From Candidatus Geothermincola primus (GTDB lineage Bacteria; Actinomycetota; Geothermincolia; Geothermincolales; Geothermincolaceae), in NCBI GenBank assembly GCA_015711725.1, contig JACVIX010000023.1, positions 1 through 32,017 on the forward strand: a stretch of DNA of 32,017 bases, in the 5' to 3' direction. Made by a program: the position numbers and the translations under genes. Shown here piece by piece: positions 9,001-18,020 of the stretch. The notes under the pieces are model-generated. The model searched no databases, had not been told where the DNA came from, and saw nothing but the letters and a program-made list of their open reading frames with translations. Positions within the stretch are counted from its first letter, which is position 1, and each line of letters begins with the position of its first letter.

Positions 9001-9026
9001 CTCTATCATCGATATCGATGATAGAG
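9001..9026. promoter_or_regulatory. Perfect 26-bp palindrome, candidate operator
   Basis: The half CTCTATCATCGAT is followed immediately by its exact reverse complement, giving an uninterrupted 26-bp palindrome centred at 9013/9014. It is 117-142 bp upstream of the flavoprotein start and about 350 bp upstream of the ligase start. With no loop and no T-tract, an operator for a dimeric repressor is more likely than a terminator. Confidence 0.5.
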
Positions 9027-9059
9027 AGGCGCGGCAACGGGAAACGGAAAAGATTATGC

Positions 9060-9071
9060 CGGTAATTACCG
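9060..9071. promoter_or_regulatory. 12-bp palindrome CGGTAATTACCG
   Basis: A second perfect palindrome lies 33 bp from the 26-bp one in the same divergent intergenic region. It could be an operator half of the same control region. It is short enough that chance cannot be excluded. Confidence 0.3.
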
Positions 9072-9223
9072 CTTTATATCATGATTACTTGCCACCGCTT
9101 CTTTGTTTTCCTTCCCTTGACTCAGCGTACGCCTCAGCCCTTATCACTCAAAAAAGGTGAGCCTGGCTTTCCTTGCATGAGATGCCGTATTGCCCCATTT
9201 CGCCTCTTTAAGCGCTTTTTAGC

Positions 9224-9229
9224 TATAAT
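9224..9229 (+). promoter_or_regulatory. Possible -10 box for acyl-CoA ligase
   Basis: A perfect TATAAT lies about 150 bp before the ligase start codon. No good -35 hexamer is found at 16-18 bases, so the promoter call is weak. Confidence 0.25.
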
Positions 9230-9376
9230 AGACTGTAATACCAAACCCACAATTGCGACAAAACATACAACTTAGGGAAAAGATGAATGGTTAGGGGAAG
9301 CTTCTTGCTATATCATTTATGAGTTAATGGGAGGAAGGTGAAAGCGGGGCCGCATCGAGGCGGAAAGGAGAAGGCT

Positions 9377-11023
9377 ATGGCTATTATTCCCGATAAATTC
9401 AAAGTGGCGCTGGACGGTCATCTGACCCTGGCCAATTTTCACCAGAAACTTGCGGAGTGGAGGGGAGATCACAAGTACTGCAAGCTCCACGAGCCTTTGG
9501 AATACCAAGACTTTCCCTTAAAGGAACTATCCATGGTGGACGCTGCGACTTTCGTGGAGCGCATGGCTTCCGCCTTGCGGGACATGGGCGTGAAACCAGG
9601 TGACCGAGTGGGTATTACCACCTCCAACAATATCGATCTTCCCATGGGCGTCTTCGCCATCGCCCGAGCGGGGGCGGTGGCCGTGCCCATGAATTACATG
9701 TTGAAGAGCGGGGAGATGCGCTATATAATGGAGAACTCCGGCGCGGAAACCCTCATAGTGGACCGGGAAATCTTCGACACCAATATCGGGGACCGGGATA
9801 AAATACCGGTTATCAAACGCTGGGTGATGGCGGGACCGTCCCGGGACTGTCTGGAAGGTTTCATCTCCTTAGACCAAGCCTTGAGCGCGGCGAATCCTCA
9901 AGGCCCTTCCATCCGTCAAACCCCCGATGACGTGGTGGCCATCTTCTATACCTCCGGCACCACTGGATTTCCTAAAGGAGCCACCATGACCTCCCGTAAC
10001 CTGCTCACCGCCCAGAAGATCGGCGCCGCCATCCTCCCGGTGGGACCAAAATCCAGCGGCATATACTGTCTTCCTGCCGCCCATGTCATGGGCTTCGGGG
10101 TGTATATCATGGGATGCTGCGTGGGGCTCAGGTCCTATTACATGCGACATTTTTCTCCGGCAGAGGTGCTGGAAGCCATGGAGCGGGAGAAGGCGCAGAT
10201 CTTCGTAGGAGTCCCCGCCATGTACGCCATGATGTTGGATCACGGAATAGATAAATACGACCTCTCCAGCCTGAAGATGCTGGGCAGCGCCGCAGACGCC
10301 ATGCCCCAAAGCCAGATCGAGATCTTCCAAAATAAGGGGAACCTCTTCAAGCTGGGGCCCTTCAGAGCCAAGGCTTTCTTCGCGGAGATCTACGGCATGG
10401 TGGAGCTGGCGGGCACCGCAACCATGAAGATATCCATCCTGGGACTGCGCTATCCCCCTGGCTGCGTGGGATGGCCGGTCTGGCCAGTGCGTGTACGCAT
10501 CCTCGACGAAGAAGGTAACCGCCTGCCTCCGGGAGAGGTGGGAGAAGTTGCCGTGAAGGGCCCAGGGGTGACCGTTGGCTACTGGGAGAACCCCGATGCC
10601 ACCCAGGAGTTGATCAAGGATGGGTGGCTGCGCACCGGTGATATGGGCAAGATGGACCGCTTGGGACGACTCTACTTCGTGGACCGCAAGAAAGACGTGA
10701 TCAAATGCGGTGGTTATTCCATCTTCTCGGTAGAGGTGGAAAGAGAAATCCAGGAGCACCCCGAGGTGGCGGAGGCGGCGGTGATCGGGGTGCCACATCC
10801 TCTAAAAAAACAGATGCCCATCGCAGTGGTGTCCCTAGTTTCCGGCTCGCACGCGAGCGAGGAAGAACTTCTTTCTTGGTGTAGAGAACATATCGCCGCT
10901 TACAAATGCCCTCGGGTGGTGAAGATCTTGCCGCCCGAGGAGATGCCCTACGGCATGACCCTCAAGGTACGCAAGCTGGAGCTGCGCGAACGTTTCAGTG
11001 ATTTGTTCCAGAACGAAAGCTGA
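9377..11023 (+). CDS. AMP-forming acyl-CoA ligase (ANL superfamily)
   Basis: A 548-aa AMP-binding enzyme that would activate a carboxylic acid to its CoA thioester through an acyl-adenylate in the cytosol. Seen: the P-loop YTSGTTGFPKG at 191-201, YGMVELAG (A5-type), GWLRTGDMG and DRKKDVIKCGGYSIFSVEVE (A7-A8 hinge), and a C-terminal MTLKVRKLELR in which the Lys aligns with the catalytic A10 Lys although the preceding Gly is Leu. A frame opening 13 codons upstream exists, but ATG 9377 has AGGAG 7 bases ahead and is chosen. It runs convergently with 4-hydroxybutyryl-CoA dehydratase 94 bp away, which suggests, without proving, activation of a hydroxy or short/medium-chain acid. The acid cannot be predicted from sequence. 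Confidence 0.9.
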   Translation: MAIIPDKFKVALDGHLTLANFHQKLAEWRGDHKYCKLHEPLEYQDFPLKELSMVDAATFVERMASALRDMGVKPGDRVGITTSNNIDLPMGVFAIARAGAVAVPMNYMLKSGEMRYIMENSGAETLIVDREIFDTNIGDRDKIPVIKRWVMAGPSRDCLEGFISLDQALSAANPQGPSIRQTPDDVVAIFYTSGTTGFPKGATMTSRNLLTAQKIGAAILPVGPKSSGIYCLPAAHVMGFGVYIMGCCVGLRSYYMRHFSPAEVLEAMEREKAQIFVGVPAMYAMMLDHGIDKYDLSSLKMLGSAADAMPQSQIEIFQNKGNLFKLGPFRAKAFFAEIYGMVELAGTATMKISILGLRYPPGCVGWPVWPVRVRILDEEGNRLPPGEVGEVAVKGPGVTVGYWENPDATQELIKDGWLRTGDMGKMDRLGRLYFVDRKKDVIKCGGYSIFSVEVEREIQEHPEVAEAAVIGVPHPLKKQMPIAVVSLVSGSHASEEELLSWCREHIAAYKCPRVVKILPPEEMPYGMTLKVRKLELRERFSDLFQNES

Positions 11024-11117
11024 TACTGGGGGACTAGCGCCCTCAACGTTCCATGGCTTTTTCTATCCACTGGTTGTGGCTTTATATCAACACAATGTTA
11101 TTATTTACATATTGTTA

Positions 11118-12584
11118 TTATTGATCGATAGGAGCCTCATCGATGCGCGCCAGCCGCTTCGCCAGCTCAGCTTTTTTCTCCAGTTCCGCCATGCGGTAAA
11201 TGACGATGCGCTGCGCTTGGGGGGATCCCGCTCCGTGAACGCTCTCGGTGAGATAGGCTGCCGCCCCGCATCCCATGGTCATATTCTCTATGAACTTCAT
11301 GATCTTTAGGCGATCGCCGGTGGGGATTCCCTCCTTGCCCTTTAAATACTTATCCAGATAGGGCGCCAGCTCCGGATTGAGCAGATCCTTCTCCGAGGGC
11401 ATGGTAACCACCAGCCCCCCCGCGATATCCTGGAGCAACCGGGATATCTCGAAGGGAAAACGGGTAACGTTATGCTTACAGATATTGGCCAGCAAAACGT
11501 CCACCATGTAATTTCCCGCCGGCATGGGATAACCCTGGGCGCTGCAGGCGATGCCGCAGCAGAAGAGGGTCTCGTTTAAGTGGACCATCTCCGTGATCTT
11601 TTCCCGCACATGACTGGCTCTATCCACCCCCTGGTAACGGGCAGCCAGCACCGCCGCGCCCACCAGAACGTCGCCCACTCCCACTTTGCAACCCCCATAA
11701 CTCTGCCGGTGATAGGCGGCGAACCTCTCCACCACCTTTCCGCTCTGGTCCACCTCTCCGCACATGAACACCCTCTCCCAGGGGACCAATATGTCCTCGA
11801 AGATAACCAGCGCTTCCTGGCTCCCATAAGTGGGGTTACCCACGTCCAAGGGGCTATTCTCCAGCTTGCGGGTGTCGGATGGCTGCCGCCCCAAAACGAA
11901 AGTTATCCCTGGAGTATCGCATGGTATGGCGAAGGAAACGGCGAAATCCCTCTCGTCCTCCCTCATGCCTACGGTGGGCATCACCAATATCTCGTGGGAG
12001 TTGAGGGCACCGGTCTGATGAGCCTTGGCTCCCCGCACCACGATGCCCTCCCCGGTCCTCTCCACCACGTGCACGAACATGTCCGGGTCGCTCTGTTCTC
12101 CGGGCCGCAGGGAACGGTCCCCCTTCACGTCAGTCATGGCCCCGTCCACCACCAGGTTCTCTTCCTGCACGTATCGGATATATTCTTTGAGCCGCCGGTG
12201 GTAATCGGTGCCGTGCGCCTGATCGCACTCGAAGGTGACAGAGTAGAGAGCGTTTAAGCCATCCATACCCACGCAGCGCTGGAAGCAGGTGGAGGTTCTC
12301 CTCCCCAGCATCCGTTGCATGAGCACTTTCTTCACCAAATCATCGGCGCTCTGATGGATATGGGTGAAACGGCTGATCTTCTTCCCAGTGATATGGGAAG
12401 TAGCGAAGAGAAGTTCTTCCGCCTCCGGTTCCTCTCCCAGGTTGAAGGTCTCCGCCAAGGCGTTGACCGAGGGCCTGATTAGGGGATGATCGACGGTGTT
12501 CTCCACCCGCTCTCCCAGCGCGAAAACCTTGCGCCGCATGGAGCGCAGGCTCTCCAGATAAGTCTCGGGGTCCGCAAGTTTCAT
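11118..12584 (-). CDS. 4-hydroxybutyryl-CoA dehydratase family flavoprotein
   Basis: This 488-aa protein belongs to the HpaB/AbfD family. In Clostridium aminobutyricum AbfD the [4Fe-4S] ligands are Cys99, Cys103, His292 and Cys299; here Cys100, Cys104 (CFQRC), His292 and Cys299 (HRQSYGGC) occupy those places, and Tyr296, Lys300 and Glu257 are also present. This separates it from flavin monooxygenases of the same fold, which lack the cluster. The reaction would be 4-hydroxybutyryl-CoA to crotonyl-CoA, with a vinylacetyl-CoA isomerase activity usual in the family, in an oxygen-sensitive FAD/[4Fe-4S] tetramer. The start at 12584 follows GGGAGGT by about 8 bases; a frame opening 7 codons upstream is less likely. 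Conservation of the active site is seen; substrate identity is family inference, since some paralogues act on other CoA esters. Confidence 0.92.
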   Translation of the reverse strand: MKLADPETYLESLRSMRRKVFALGERVENTVDHPLIRPSVNALAETFNLGEEPEAEELLFATSHITGKKISRFTHIHQSADDLVKKVLMQRMLGRRTSTCFQRCVGMDGLNALYSVTFECDQAHGTDYHRRLKEYIRYVQEENLVVDGAMTDVKGDRSLRPGEQSDPDMFVHVVERTGEGIVVRGAKAHQTGALNSHEILVMPTVGMREDERDFAVSFAIPCDTPGITFVLGRQPSDTRKLENSPLDVGNPTYGSQEALVIFEDILVPWERVFMCGEVDQSGKVVERFAAYHRQSYGGCKVGVGDVLVGAAVLAARYQGVDRASHVREKITEMVHLNETLFCCGIACSAQGYPMPAGNYMVDVLLANICKHNVTRFPFEISRLLQDIAGGLVVTMPSEKDLLNPELAPYLDKYLKGKEGIPTGDRLKIMKFIENMTMGCGAAAYLTESVHGAGSPQAQRIVIYRMAELEKKAELAKRLARIDEAPIDQ

Positions 12585-13191
12585 CTCGATCGACCTCCCT
12601 TTCAAAGCGAAACTCTATTTAAATCGTCAGTCATATTAAGCGCGCGAACATTCTTTCTTCCGCTAAATCGCCTTAAAACCTGAACCCAAAATATCTAAGA
12701 GATTGGATTCTTTCTCAATACACCATGTAAAAATTAACATTATCCTAATCGTTAAACGTCTCCAAAATTCCACAAACCCGGTTATCGAACATAAATCGTC
12801 TTGAATCGTCCCCTTCTCCTCGAAGCGCAATAAGGCGCGCTTTCGCCATCACCAGTCTACACCATAACCGGAAGGCCATGCACTGATAGACGCTTATGAA
12901 TTGTCTGGGAAAAGCCGCTTTCAATAAATTATAATGCGTAAAAAATTATTTAGAATGAGAGCTTTTAAGACGCGGGAAGAATCATATGGAAGATAAAGGG
13001 TCGCTATCATCCCCAGAAACATCGTCATCCCCGCTATCGATTTCGGCGAGCCCCCGCTTCCGAAACACTTTCCTTATTTCATCCGCCCAGCGAGCGGGAA
13101 CCCCTCATATCCCCGATTATATGGGTTTCTCCTGGCGCGCACGGCTTGCTCGATTTATACTTAAAGACTAAAGACACCGACTGGCGGAAGG
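12585..13191. other. Divergent intergenic region between dehydratase and ACD
   Basis: About 600 bp of mixed composition without a supported gene. It holds the motif copy at 12718-12730 on the dehydratase side and a TATAAT at 12930-12935 on the plus side for which no -35 is found at proper spacing. A short frame near 12986-13171 lacks a ribosome binding site and looks like chance. Confidence 0.45.
12718..12730. promoter_or_regulatory. Near-copy of TTAC-N5-GTAA motif upstream of dehydratase
   Basis: ATACACCATGTAA differs from the consensus arm by one base and lies about 134 bp upstream of the dehydratase start. The 12-base core TACACCATGTAA is identical to that at 7881-7892. Confidence 0.3.
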
Positions 13192-14625
13192 ATGAGCGAG
13201 AGAATCGACATGACCATAACCAATAACGAAATGGATACCTTTTTCGAGCCGCGAGGGGTGGCCATCGTGGGCGCCCGTCATTCCCCGGGATTCGGCTACG
13301 GCATACCCCTGGTGCTGAAGAGAGAGGGATGGGAAGACCGCATATATCTGGTTAACCCCAAAGGGGGCGAGTTGCACGGCCTTCCGGTTTACGCCAAGAT
13401 CGCGGAAGTTCCCGACCCTGTGGATCTGGCCATCGTGATCGTGCCCGCTCAGCTCACTCCCGGCGTGATGGAGGAGATAGGCCAGCGAGGAATCGGCCAC
13501 GTGATTCTGGAGACCGCGGGGTTCGCCGAGGTGGGAGAGGAAGGAAGAGCGCTGCAGGATAAAGTGAAGGCAGTGGCAACCCGTTTTGGAATACGGGTGA
13601 TAGGGCCCAATTGCGTGGGTGTGGTCAACGCCGCCAACCGCTTTACCACCGTGGAGGTGCTCCCGGAAGCCCTTAGGCAAGGCTCCACCGCCATCATCGC
13701 CCAAAGCGGGGTATTCGGAAACGTGCTCCTAGATTTGCTACCCTTCTACGGGTTATTTATCTCCAAGGCGGCCACCCTGGGCAACCGCATGGACGTAAAC
13801 GAATGTGACATGCTGGAATATTTCCATAAGGACCCTTCAACCCGAGTTATCATGATGTACTTGGAGGGTGCTGCGGAAGGAAGGCGCCTGCTTAAAACAC
13901 TCGCCAAAGTGACCTGCGACAAACCAGTGCTGGTGCTTAAAAGCGGGAGAACCTCAGCGGGGAGGGCAGCTACCGCCTCCCATACCGCTAGCCTCTCCGG
14001 TGAGGACCAGCTCTATGACTCCCTCTTTTATCAAACCGGCGCCATACGGGTGGATACCCTGGAGGGATTGGTGGAGATGGCCCGCGCCTTTTCAACCCAG
14101 CCCCTGCCCCGAGGAAACCGCCTAGGCATCGTCACCGGAAGCGGAAGTCTGGGGGTGATGGCCACTGACGCGGCGGTGAACGCGGGGCTGACCGTGCCAC
14201 CGCTCTCACCAGCCACGGTGGATTTTATGCGCAGGGAAACCCCCGGATGGATGAACGTGAGAAACCCCCTGGATGTGGGGCCCTCCAACCAGTTCGCCCG
14301 GGGGCTGGAGGCGCTCCTGCGGGATCCGGGTATAGATATGGTGCTGGCTATCACCATCATCCCTCACGCAGTGTTCCGAGAATTCAGACAGCTGGGGCTC
14401 ACCGCCAATATCTGGTTCGGCGATATCGCCTACATCCGCGAGCAGGCCCCGGAAAAACCGCTGGCTATCTGCGCGGTGGGAAATCCGGAACTGGTGGAGG
14501 ACGTAAGGAACATCTCCGGACCTCGAGTGCCGGTGTTCATCTCTCCCGAGCCAGCGGCGAAGGCCTTAGCCTCGCTCTTCCGCTACCGCAACTGGCGGAT
14601 AAGAACCGGCACTTGCCCCGCCTAA
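13192..14625 (+). CDS. ADP-forming acyl-CoA synthetase, alpha subunit (ACD type)
   Basis: A 477-aa protein with a CoA-binding Rossmann domain (about 15-145; GVAIVGARHSPG, IGPNCVGVVN) followed by two ligase-CoA domains. His264 in ASHTASLSGED fits the phosphohistidine of ADP-forming acetyl-CoA synthetases, which make ATP from acyl-CoA. The length matches a separate alpha subunit of about 460 aa, not the fused 700-aa form; no ATP-grasp beta subunit lies in the window. The first ATG (13192) abuts GGAAGG with no spacer; ATG 13210 and 13231 are alternatives, so the N-terminus is uncertain by up to 13 residues. A hairpin follows the gene, and the corrinoid activator begins 126 bp on. It may conserve energy from acyl-CoA products of neighbouring pathways; substrate unknown. 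Confidence 0.87.
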   Translation: MSERIDMTITNNEMDTFFEPRGVAIVGARHSPGFGYGIPLVLKREGWEDRIYLVNPKGGELHGLPVYAKIAEVPDPVDLAIVIVPAQLTPGVMEEIGQRGIGHVILETAGFAEVGEEGRALQDKVKAVATRFGIRVIGPNCVGVVNAANRFTTVEVLPEALRQGSTAIIAQSGVFGNVLLDLLPFYGLFISKAATLGNRMDVNECDMLEYFHKDPSTRVIMMYLEGAAEGRRLLKTLAKVTCDKPVLVLKSGRTSAGRAATASHTASLSGEDQLYDSLFYQTGAIRVDTLEGLVEMARAFSTQPLPRGNRLGIVTGSGSLGVMATDAAVNAGLTVPPLSPATVDFMRRETPGWMNVRNPLDVGPSNQFARGLEALLRDPGIDMVLAITIIPHAVFREFRQLGLTANIWFGDIAYIREQAPEKPLAICAVGNPELVEDVRNISGPRVPVFISPEPAAKALASLFRYRNWRIRTGTCPA

Positions 14626-14645
14626 AATCCTACTCGTTTTTATAC

Positions 14646-14678
14646 TGGGTTCCCCCGAGGAAACGGAGCCCAAGTTTT
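14646..14678 (+). terminator. Possible intrinsic terminator after ACD alpha gene
   Basis: TGGGTTCC (14646-14653) can pair with GGAGCCCA (14665-14672) through one G-T wobble, enclosing an 11-base loop, and is followed by AGTTTTAT. The T-tract is short, so attenuation or partial termination before the activator gene is as likely as full termination. Confidence 0.35.
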
Positions 14679-14750
14679 ATGGTTTATAATGGGAAAGTGC
14701 GGGAAGTTGGTTCTCGGTCGCCCAACATCGCTTAGAAGAAAGGGGGGGAC

Positions 14751-16622
14751 GTGTCGGTTTGGATATTCTTTCACCCTCTGGAGAATAAGGTTGAAGCGGT
14801 GGAGGAGAATAGCATTCTCGAAGCGGCTCTCAAAGCCGGCATTCCCATGGATAACCTCTGCGGTGGCCTTGGCAGGTGCGGAAAATGTAAGGTGCTAGTG
14901 TTGGAGGGAGAATGTTCTCCCCCCACTTCCGAGGAGAAAAACTACCTCAGCCAGGAGGAACTACGTAAAGGGCTGCGGCTAGCCTGCCAGGCTCGTCCCC
15001 TCACCCATACCAAGGTATGGCTTCCTCCCACCACCCTCACCCAAGAGCAGAGGTTGCAGCTGGAGGGAAAATCCACCTACTTCAGCCCAGACCCATCGGT
15101 GAAAAGGTTCTTCATTCCCATGCCCTCAACCAGCGTCCGATCTCCGGATAACCTACATTCATATATTACTACCACTTTAAAAGATAATCACATTATTGTT
15201 AAACCTAAACTAGACACTTATATTAATGATAGAATTTCCAGCCTTAATATCGCCTCTCAAAAGGACCTTTCGGTGATAATCAGAGGAGATACCATTCTTG
15301 ACGTAAGGGAAAAATCTGAAATCACTCCACTCCAGGGAGTTGCCGTGGACCTGGGCAGTACCAAAATAGCCCTGTTTCACCTGGACCTGGAGAGCGCCCA
15401 GCTCTTGGGGGCGCATGGTTATATGAATCCCCAAATCAGCTACGGGGAAGACATCATCTCCAGGTTAAACTATGCCATCCGTAATAAAGATAACCTGAAA
15501 AAGCTGCAACAAGTAGTCATCGAAAGTATAAACCTCAACTTAAGGTTTTTACTGGAAGGGAAGTCCTCCCTTAGGGAAATCATGGAGATTACCCTGGTGG
15601 GAAATACCGCCATGCACCATCTTTTTCTGGGTTTGGACGTGGAAAGCCTAGCCTTCAGTCCATATGTGCCCTTGGAGGAGCGGCCCCTGGAATTATCAGC
15701 TGACGCCCTGGGTATTATGGCGCACCCCAAAGCGAAAGTAGTACTTCCCCCTCCCATCGCAGGATTCGTGGGGTCAGATCACCTGGCGGTGGTTCTTGCC
15801 ACCAAATTACAAGAGGAGGAAAAGCCCTGCATGGTCATTGATATCGGCACCAATACCGAGGTGTCCCTGAAAAGCGGAGAGGAGATATTTTGCTGTTCCT
15901 GCGCTTCGGGGCCCGCTTTCGAGGGCGCGGGCATCAAATATGGAATGCGCGCCTCCGAAGGTGCCATCCAAGGTGTGCATATACATCCCACCTCCGGAGA
16001 GGTCCTTTTTTCAGTGGTGGGGGGAGATACCCCTAGAGGTATATGTGGGTCGGGAATCCTCGACGCCGTCTCCTCTATGGTCAAAGCGGGAATCGTGGAT
16101 CCCCGGGGAAAGCTGCTGCCTCGTCATCCACGAGTAATTCATGGGGATGACGGATACAGCTTTCGCCTGGCTCCTATGGAGGAGAAAGGTGCATGGGTCG
16201 AGGTAACCCAATCGGATATCCAAGAGATTCAAAAAGCCAAGGGGGCCATCCGCGCGGGGATAGAAGTGCTTCTCCACCGGGCGGGCATAGGCTACCATCA
16301 GCTCAATAAATTGGTCATCGCGGGCGCCTTCGGTTCCTATCTTGACCCCGCCAGCGCCAGGAATATCGCCATGCTACCCCCTATCTCCCTTGATAGGGTG
16401 GAACAAGTGGGCAATGCCGCTGGCGTGGGGGCGCGGGAGATGCTCTGCTCCATCAAATCGCGGGGCCAAGCCTACCGCTTGAAGGAAAGTATAACCCACG
16501 TAGAGCTGGTGACTTACCCCAAAATGGAGTCTTTCTTCGCCTCCTCCATGCTCTTGAGCGAAGAGGCAGTGCAGGATTACCGTCGTAAGTTCAGGCTCAA
16601 TCCCCCAGGAAGCACTTCCTAA
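14751..16622 (+). CDS. Reductive activator of corrinoid proteins (RACo/COG3894 type)
   Basis: A 623-aa ferredoxin-ASKHA fusion. The N-terminal [2Fe-2S] domain has Cys37, Cys43, Cys46 and Cys79. A linker (about 85-195), including a notably AT-rich stretch at 15160-15250, leads to an ASKHA ATPase domain with GVAVDLGSTKIALFHLD, TLVGNTAMHHLFLG, MVIDIGTNTEVSL, CASGPAFEGAGI, GICGSGILDAV and VIAGAFGSYLDP. This is the architecture of RACo/RamA-like enzymes, which reduce Co(II) corrinoid to methyl-accepting Co(I) at the cost of ATP. The GTG start is supported by AAAGGGGGGG just upstream. In context it would reactivate the three corrinoid proteins encoded on the opposite strand at 18.0, 30.5 and 31.1 kb. 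It is convergent with the first corrinoid/UroD pair. Confidence 0.92.
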   Translation: MSVWIFFHPLENKVEAVEENSILEAALKAGIPMDNLCGGLGRCGKCKVLVLEGECSPPTSEEKNYLSQEELRKGLRLACQARPLTHTKVWLPPTTLTQEQRLQLEGKSTYFSPDPSVKRFFIPMPSTSVRSPDNLHSYITTTLKDNHIIVKPKLDTYINDRISSLNIASQKDLSVIIRGDTILDVREKSEITPLQGVAVDLGSTKIALFHLDLESAQLLGAHGYMNPQISYGEDIISRLNYAIRNKDNLKKLQQVVIESINLNLRFLLEGKSSLREIMEITLVGNTAMHHLFLGLDVESLAFSPYVPLEERPLELSADALGIMAHPKAKVVLPPPIAGFVGSDHLAVVLATKLQEEEKPCMVIDIGTNTEVSLKSGEEIFCCSCASGPAFEGAGIKYGMRASEGAIQGVHIHPTSGEVLFSVVGGDTPRGICGSGILDAVSSMVKAGIVDPRGKLLPRHPRVIHGDDGYSFRLAPMEEKGAWVEVTQSDIQEIQKAKGAIRAGIEVLLHRAGIGYHQLNKLVIAGAFGSYLDPASARNIAMLPPISLDRVEQVGNAAGVGAREMLCSIKSRGQAYRLKESITHVELVTYPKMESFFASSMLLSEEAVQDYRRKFRLNPPGSTS

Positions 16623-16748
16623 ATCAACATCTTCGAAAAGGAGATAACGACTTCGCGGTGGAGCCCATCTTCCCTCCTCAGGGCACGTTTCTTCAACGAG
16701 TTAACCTCTCTTGCCCCGAGAACGCCCGCACGGAGACCTTTCCATAAG

Positions 16749-18020
16749 CTAACTTTCATCCACGGGCAACCCTTCCTTTTCTCGCCAAATCCCATAATTG
16801 GGCTTTTCCGGAATCTTCAAGGGCAATAGGTCCAGATCGTGAGCGATGGGGTAATTCCCCCATTGCTTCACCGAGGCCACCAGAGCGTGTAGATGTTCCG
16901 GTGGCGTGCCCATCGGCACTAGGTTCAAAAGCAAGACCATACGCCCTTTTCCCGCCCCCTCCCTCAGGAGCTTTCTTACCATCTCCAGGATCGCTTCCAC
17001 CGGTCCCTCCTCGATGAGATTGGGGCTGAAATTAAGCATCAGGCAGACTCTTTTCTCCTCCGCGTAGCCTCGAACGTGGGATATGCCCACTTCCTCGTAG
17101 TCCTCATTCCACACCAGCAGAAAGAAGGGGCGCAGCGCCGGAAAACGATTTCCCGGCACCATCATCTCCATCTTTATATCCAGCACTTCTCGGAAATCTT
17201 TTACCCACCGCTCACCCCAGCTCCCGGTATCCAGCACCGTGCGGGTGGGGGAGCTGGTGGCGGCGATGATTTTATGAATATAAGGAAGGCAGAATTCCCG
17301 CACCATCTCGGTGGTGACATTGGGCTGGGAAGCCCAGGCGTCTGACATAGTCACCATAGACGGTTGGACCTTTTCCGCCATCTTTTGGATCCAGGGAACC
17401 ACTACTTCCATGCTTAGAAATTCCATCAGGCGATGGACAAAAGCGGGGTGGCGCCGCACATCTCTGATTAGATTGACATATCCGCGGATGAGCACCGCCA
17501 TGGTGAAGGGGGAACAGGCATAGACTATGGGGGGTACCCCCATTAACTCGCTGTAACGCTCGTAGGACTCCAGAACGAAGGGCATGCGCCCACTCTTCCC
17601 CGGCACCGGGGGCTTAAGTTTGGAGAAGCTTTCTCTTTCCGGTAGGAGGGGCCTGCGCGTGTCCACGTCCGGCTCGCTCTCCTCCCTCCAGATGAGTGTC
17701 TGTCCCAGAGCCTCCACCTCGATGTTATAAAAATCGAAGACTGGGGACCAGAAATCCACCTCGAAATAACGGGCGGTGTTCATGGAGGCGTGAATAAAGG
17801 GTCGGGGACGGGTGAAAAAGGTCCGAGCGGATAGCCGGTTCAGCCGCATCGCGTAGGTATACGGCTGCATGAGCACCGGCACCCGGTCTGGCTGCCCATA
17901 TATGGCGGCGATAAGGCGCTCGTATCCATCCAAGCCATCCCTGCGCCAGCCCACCCCATACGCCAGACCACGAGCCATTCTACGTAGAACTCCCAGCTGA
18001 AAGCCTGCTTTCGCGTCCAA
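16749..18020 (-). CDS. Divergent UroD-family (MtaA/MtbA-like) protein without zinc ligands
   Basis: A 423-aa protein with the uroporphyrinogen-decarboxylase-type TIM barrel used by corrinoid methyltransferases. Recognisable parts are the N-terminal DGYERLIAAIYGQPDRVPVL, an internal IRGYVNLIRDVRRHPAFVHRLMEFLS and the C-terminal TPPEHLHALVASVKQWG. Where zinc-dependent relatives have a His-x-Cys-like pair, this protein reads TVLDTGSWG, and where they have a late Cys (SGCEIPP) it reads LLNLVPMG, so the usual Zn site appears absent. The start is TTG directly after the TGA of the corrinoid gene, with GGGAGGT 6 bases upstream, implying tight translational coupling. It may use another mode of substrate activation, or be a porphyrin- or corrinoid-binding partner. 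Function unassigned beyond family. Confidence 0.8.
   Translation of the reverse strand: MDAKAGFQLGVLRRMARGLAYGVGWRRDGLDGYERLIAAIYGQPDRVPVLMQPYTYAMRLNRLSARTFFTRPRPFIHASMNTARYFEVDFWSPVFDFYNIEVEALGQTLIWREESEPDVDTRRPLLPERESFSKLKPPVPGKSGRMPFVLESYERYSELMGVPPIVYACSPFTMAVLIRGYVNLIRDVRRHPAFVHRLMEFLSMEVVVPWIQKMAEKVQPSMVTMSDAWASQPNVTTEMVREFCLPYIHKIIAATSSPTRTVLDTGSWGERWVKDFREVLDIKMEMMVPGNRFPALRPFFLLVWNEDYEEVGISHVRGYAEEKRVCLMLNFSPNLIEEGPVEAILEMVRKLLREGAGKGRMVLLLNLVPMGTPPEHLHALVASVKQWGNYPIAHDLDLLPLKIPEKPNYGIWREKEGLPVDES

Larger units (their letters stand above)
8885..9376. other. Divergent intergenic region
   Basis: This 490-bp segment between two divergent genes holds a perfect 26-bp palindrome (9001-9026), a 12-bp palindrome (9060-9071) and a TATAAT hexamer (9224-9229). 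No convincing gene is present. Confidence 0.5.

Noticed and set aside
9869-10798. 309-codon minus-strand open frame
   Set aside because: It is antisense to the well supported acyl-CoA ligase and has His/Gly-rich low-complexity composition typical of a shadow frame.
11580-12257. 225-codon plus-strand open frame
   Set aside because: Antisense shadow of the dehydratase gene, in which all cluster ligands are conserved.
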